From: Clostridiales bacterium UBA4821
Lineage (GTDB): Bacteria > Bacillota > Clostridia > Acetivibrionales > UBA4821
Length of the DNA: 6,506 bases
Assembly (NCBI GenBank): GCA_002402315.1
Contig: DHFP01000050.1
Span: 1,864-8,369 of the forward strand
Direction: 5' to 3'
A program made the translations under genes and the position numbers. The notes beneath the pieces were generated by a model that had not been told where the DNA came from, did not search any database, and saw only the letters and a list, made by a program, of their open reading frames with translations. Each line of letters starts with the position of its first letter. Position 1 is the first letter of the stretch. This document shows positions 4,348 through 6,506 of this stretch, in pieces.

Positions 4348-6042
4348 ATGAAGAAAATATCTTTACTTTCAGTAATTATTTTTATTTTAATGTTATCCAA
4401 TCTTGCATATGCAAATAATTCCAACTACATATTACAGAATATAAATTCATATACCCTTTCAAAGACGTATACTATAAAAAATACTGGAAACAGTGATGCT
4501 ACAGATATACAATTGATTATTTTTGATGGAAATCAAAAATATTTAACATACCAAAAAGATCTGGAGATTCAATACAAAACTAACCCAGTACGGATAAATA
4601 AAGATAAGTTCGGCAATAAAATTTTAGAATATAAGTTGGATGTTCTACCAGCTGGTCAAAGTAGAGAGTTTAGTATAATAAGAAAAGTTGCTGCTTCAGA
4701 TATCGAATTTAATATAGATGAATCAAATGTTCAGAACAATATGACTGATACATCAAAATTTCAGATTTATTTACAGCCTGAAAAGAAAATAGAGAGTAAA
4801 GAAACAGAAATTATTTCAAAGGCTAAACAGCTTACGCAAGGATTAACCGATGACTATAGTAAAGCCAAGGCAATTTTTGAATTTGTAAATTCTTATATGA
4901 CTTATGATGAATCAGAAGCATACAGAAATAAAGGAGCTATGTCTGCACTTAAAAGCGGACGTGGTGTTTGTGAAGACTACGCAACTCTCTTTGCTGCATT
5001 GTGCAGGGCTTTAGGTATTCCGGTAAGAGTTATTGACGGATACAGGTTTGAGCAAGATTTTGAAAGTATGGATATAGGTGAGTGGAAAAACATAGAGGCA
5101 TACGGACATGGTTGGGCTGAATTTTATCTTGAGGATTATGGATGGATTCCTGTAGAAGTAACCCAGCTATATACTGTAAACGGTGTAAAAGAGGTTTACT
5201 GGGATGGATTTACTAAATTAAATGGCAGCAAGTATATAGGAACAGGCATATATAACACTTCAAAGCTCGAACAATTTCAAGAGAATGGAAAATATCAAGA
5301 AGCTGAAGTCCTCCTGAAATATTATGCAGAAGATCCCATAGTATTAGAACCTGTTAAGAGCATGATGAGACTGGATAGCAAAATTACTGGGAATCCGCTT
5401 GAGGAGCTAAATGATAATACAATAAGTAATGATTCAAACAGTGACCAACAGATTAATCAATTGAATTTTAACGATCTAACAAAAAAAGATTGGGCATATG
5501 CACATGTAGAAAATATTTTGCAACAAGGAATAATAAAAGGGTATGATGACAATACATTCAGGCCAAACAACAATATATCGAGAATAGAATTTTTAGTTAT
5601 GTTGTCCAGGATGCTAAAGTACTTAAATTACCCTGAAGTCTCGGAAGACGCATTTACTTTTAATGATTATCCCAGCAACCATTGGTCGAAAGAAGAATAT
5701 AATTACCTTGCAAACTGTTTTGAAAAGGTAGAGCCGTCAAAAGGATGGCTAGCGGGACAAGCTACATTGACGAGAGTTTTTAATAATAATCTTGATCTAA
5801 ATAAACCTATAACGCGTCAAGAGGCAGTTGCGTTGTTTGATAAATTTCTAAATGAATTTGAAAGTTATGATAATACTTTTGTCGACATTGATAGCTCGAA
5901 ATTCAAATCGAGTATTCTCAAGGCTTATAAGAATCAGCTTATAAATGGATATTCCGATAACTACTTCAAGCCCCAAAATAATATTACCCGAAGAGAAGCA
6001 GCCAAGATATTTGATACGTATCTGAAATTGATGAATAAATAA
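4348..6042 (+). CDS. Secreted transglutaminase-like protein with C-terminal SLH repeats
   Basis: This is a 564-residue exported protein held on the cell wall. Residues 1-22 are a signal peptide (KK, a hydrophobic core, then AYA with cleavage before N23). Residues 30-140 look like a beta-sandwich. The transglutaminase-like core (about 155-272) has C208 in GRGVCEDYA, H254 in GHGWAEFY and E270 in GWIPVEVT, where many relatives have Asp. Glu at this place is also common in Bacillota. Such domains act as cysteine peptidases or cross-linkers; the substrate is unknown. Three SLH repeats follow at about 374-428, 436-505 (divergent) and 511-563, with TRAE-like motifs SRIE (411-414), TRQE (489-492) and TRRE (547-550), which bind secondary cell-wall polymer. 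A GTG lies in frame at 4339, but the ATG at 4348 is better spaced from GGGGTGAT. The gene appears monocistronic. Confidence 0.92.
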   Translation: MKKISLLSVIIFILMLSNLAYANNSNYILQNINSYTLSKTYTIKNTGNSDATDIQLIIFDGNQKYLTYQKDLEIQYKTNPVRINKDKFGNKILEYKLDVLPAGQSREFSIIRKVAASDIEFNIDESNVQNNMTDTSKFQIYLQPEKKIESKETEIISKAKQLTQGLTDDYSKAKAIFEFVNSYMTYDESEAYRNKGAMSALKSGRGVCEDYATLFAALCRALGIPVRVIDGYRFEQDFESMDIGEWKNIEAYGHGWAEFYLEDYGWIPVEVTQLYTVNGVKEVYWDGFTKLNGSKYIGTGIYNTSKLEQFQENGKYQEAEVLLKYYAEDPIVLEPVKSMMRLDSKITGNPLEELNDNTISNDSNSDQQINQLNFNDLTKKDWAYAHVENILQQGIIKGYDDNTFRPNNNISRIEFLVMLSRMLKYLNYPEVSEDAFTFNDYPSNHWSKEEYNYLANCFEKVEPSKGWLAGQATLTRVFNNNLDLNKPITRQEAVALFDKFLNEFESYDNTFVDIDSSKFKSSILKAYKNQLINGYSDNYFKPQNNITRREAAKIFDTYLKLMNK

Positions 6043-6052
6043 GAAAATAAAT

Positions 6053-6074
6053 AACTGCCGGCTTTCGCCGAGTT
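6053..6074 (-). terminator. Hairpin after the SLH gene, terminator-like on the minus strand
   Basis: AACT (6053-6056) and CGGC (6059-6062) pair with GCCG (6067-6070) and AGTT (6071-6074) around TTTC, with two bulged bases. The T-rich run follows it on the minus strand (ATTTATTTTCTTA, 6052-6040), so it would best stop transcripts coming from the right. It could still mark the 3' end of the SLH gene mRNA. Its right arm overlaps the left repeat of the next element. Confidence 0.45.
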
Positions 6075-6246
6075 ACAGTTCAGATGTCTACTTTCTAAAA
6101 ATGCATGAAAATCCACGTTTACGTCATCATAACAAGCATTTTTTGTGATGTGTATCTATTTTTGAATTTTGATTTAAATGTCGAAGAAGGGTAAGTAATT
6201 ACCCCTACTTAGTGTGTTTTTTTATTTTGGACATCTGAACTGTAAC
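6072..6246. mobile_element. 175-bp inverted-repeat element, MITE candidate
   Basis: GTTACAGTTCAGATGTC (6072-6088) and its exact reverse complement (6230-6246) bound 141 bases that hold no convincing gene. Read as TA-CAG...CTG-TA, the ends fit an IS630/Tc1-type element inserted at TA, with a 13-bp repeat inside the TA pair. No longer target duplication is visible. The right end sits exactly where a transposase reading frame breaks. It could be a MITE or an internally deleted insertion sequence. The family is not established. Confidence 0.5.
6189..6223 (+). terminator. Hairpin and T7 run inside the inverted-repeat element
   Basis: GGGTAA (6189-6194) and TTACCC (6199-6204) form a perfect 6-bp stem with a 4-base loop. 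TAAGTA (6192-6197) can instead pair with TACTTA (6206-6211). Seven Ts follow at 6217-6223. The second stem, nearer the T run, is the more terminator-like. It may simply be part of the element's end structure. Confidence 0.35.
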
Positions 6247-6506
6247 AATATATTTGCCCCAAGTCTTTTCCTGAAGTGTGTTATCTGGGAAGAGGCGAAC
6301 GGCTCTTCCTCTATAAACTTCGGAAATCCAAGAAAGTACTGCATGTATGGGTTCTCTTTTATTTGTTGTACTACTTCTTCATCAGGTATTCCCAGCTTTT
6401 CTTTTATTATCAGTGTTCCAAGAGCAACTCGTATGCTATGAGCTATCTCTCCTTTGTTCTTGGTCTTAAAGCTTTCAGCATATTCATCTTCAAATTCCCA
6501 CCATGG
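6222..6506 (-). pseudogene. IS5/IS1182-type transposase fragment, broken at its 3' side
   Basis: The minus strand is open from the window edge to a stop at 6224-6222 (94 codons; the start lies outside). Its translation carries the N-terminal DUF772-type region of IS5/IS1182 transposases: PWWEFEDEYAESF, then RVALGTLIIKEKLGIPDEEVV, ENPYMQYFLGF and THFRKRLGANIL. Relatives continue for several hundred residues with the DDE catalytic domain. Here similarity ends at the edge of the inverted repeat (6246), and the last codons (QFRCPK) are read from the repeat itself. No DDE domain is found further left, so the gene is truncated and cannot encode an active enzyme. The family level (IS5 versus IS1182) is from memory of motifs. 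Confidence 0.8.

Noticed and set aside
5155..5157. Loss of the catalytic Asp in the transglutaminase core (Glu at residue 270).
   Set aside because: Glu at this position is common in bacterial relatives (WIPxE), so it does not indicate an inactive enzyme.
6214..6441. Plus-strand reading frame of 75 codons.
   Set aside because: It is the antisense of the transposase fragment, has no ribosome site, and gives a low-complexity Phe/Ser/Ile-rich protein.

Overview
The window looks like chromosome from a spore-forming, Gram-positive anaerobe of the Clostridia. The base composition is AT-rich, Shine-Dalgarno sites are strong, and there is an alpha/beta-type small acid-soluble spore protein. A secreted protein also carries three C-terminal SLH repeats. 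The combination recalls the Ruminiclostridium/Acetivibrio group, but that placement is an inference from gene content only.

Layout. Bases 1 to about 840 are the 5' part of an IS110-family insertion sequence on the minus strand. They hold the N-terminal 197 codons of its DEDD recombinase and a roughly 250-base non-coding left end, whose predicted folds fit a bridge RNA. A short intergenic stretch leads to a 100-residue zinc-ribbon protein with a histidine-rich tail (1001-1303), closed by a 13-bp terminator stem. A 278-base control region follows, with two promoter candidates, a pair of near-identical palindromes and a leader hairpin. It precedes a cysteine-cluster flavoprotein of the NADPH-dependent FMN reductase / iron-sulfur flavoprotein type (1649-2245). 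Next is a two-gene unit for deoxynucleotide metabolism: an HD-domain dGTPase-like triphosphohydrolase (start best placed at 2327) and, 21 bases downstream, a dCTP deaminase (3350-3904). A spore protein gene (4045-4242) follows, with its own sigma-G-like promoter and a strong terminator. A perfect 23-base palindrome overlapping an extended -10 box precedes a 564-residue secreted transglutaminase-like protein with SLH anchoring repeats (4348-6042). The right edge holds a 175-bp non-coding segment bounded by perfect 17-bp inverted repeats (a MITE candidate). It abuts a broken minus-strand IS5/IS1182-type transposase that runs out of the window.

How the genes fit together. The dGTPase and dCTP deaminase both act on the dNTP pool and are almost certainly co-transcribed. 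The spore protein would be made in the forespore. The SLH transglutaminase would act at the cell surface. The flanks are mobile DNA. I see no clear new multi-gene system. The least explained signals are the structured IS110 left end, the family of TTATA/TATAA palindromes placed on promoters, and the 175-bp inverted-repeat element.
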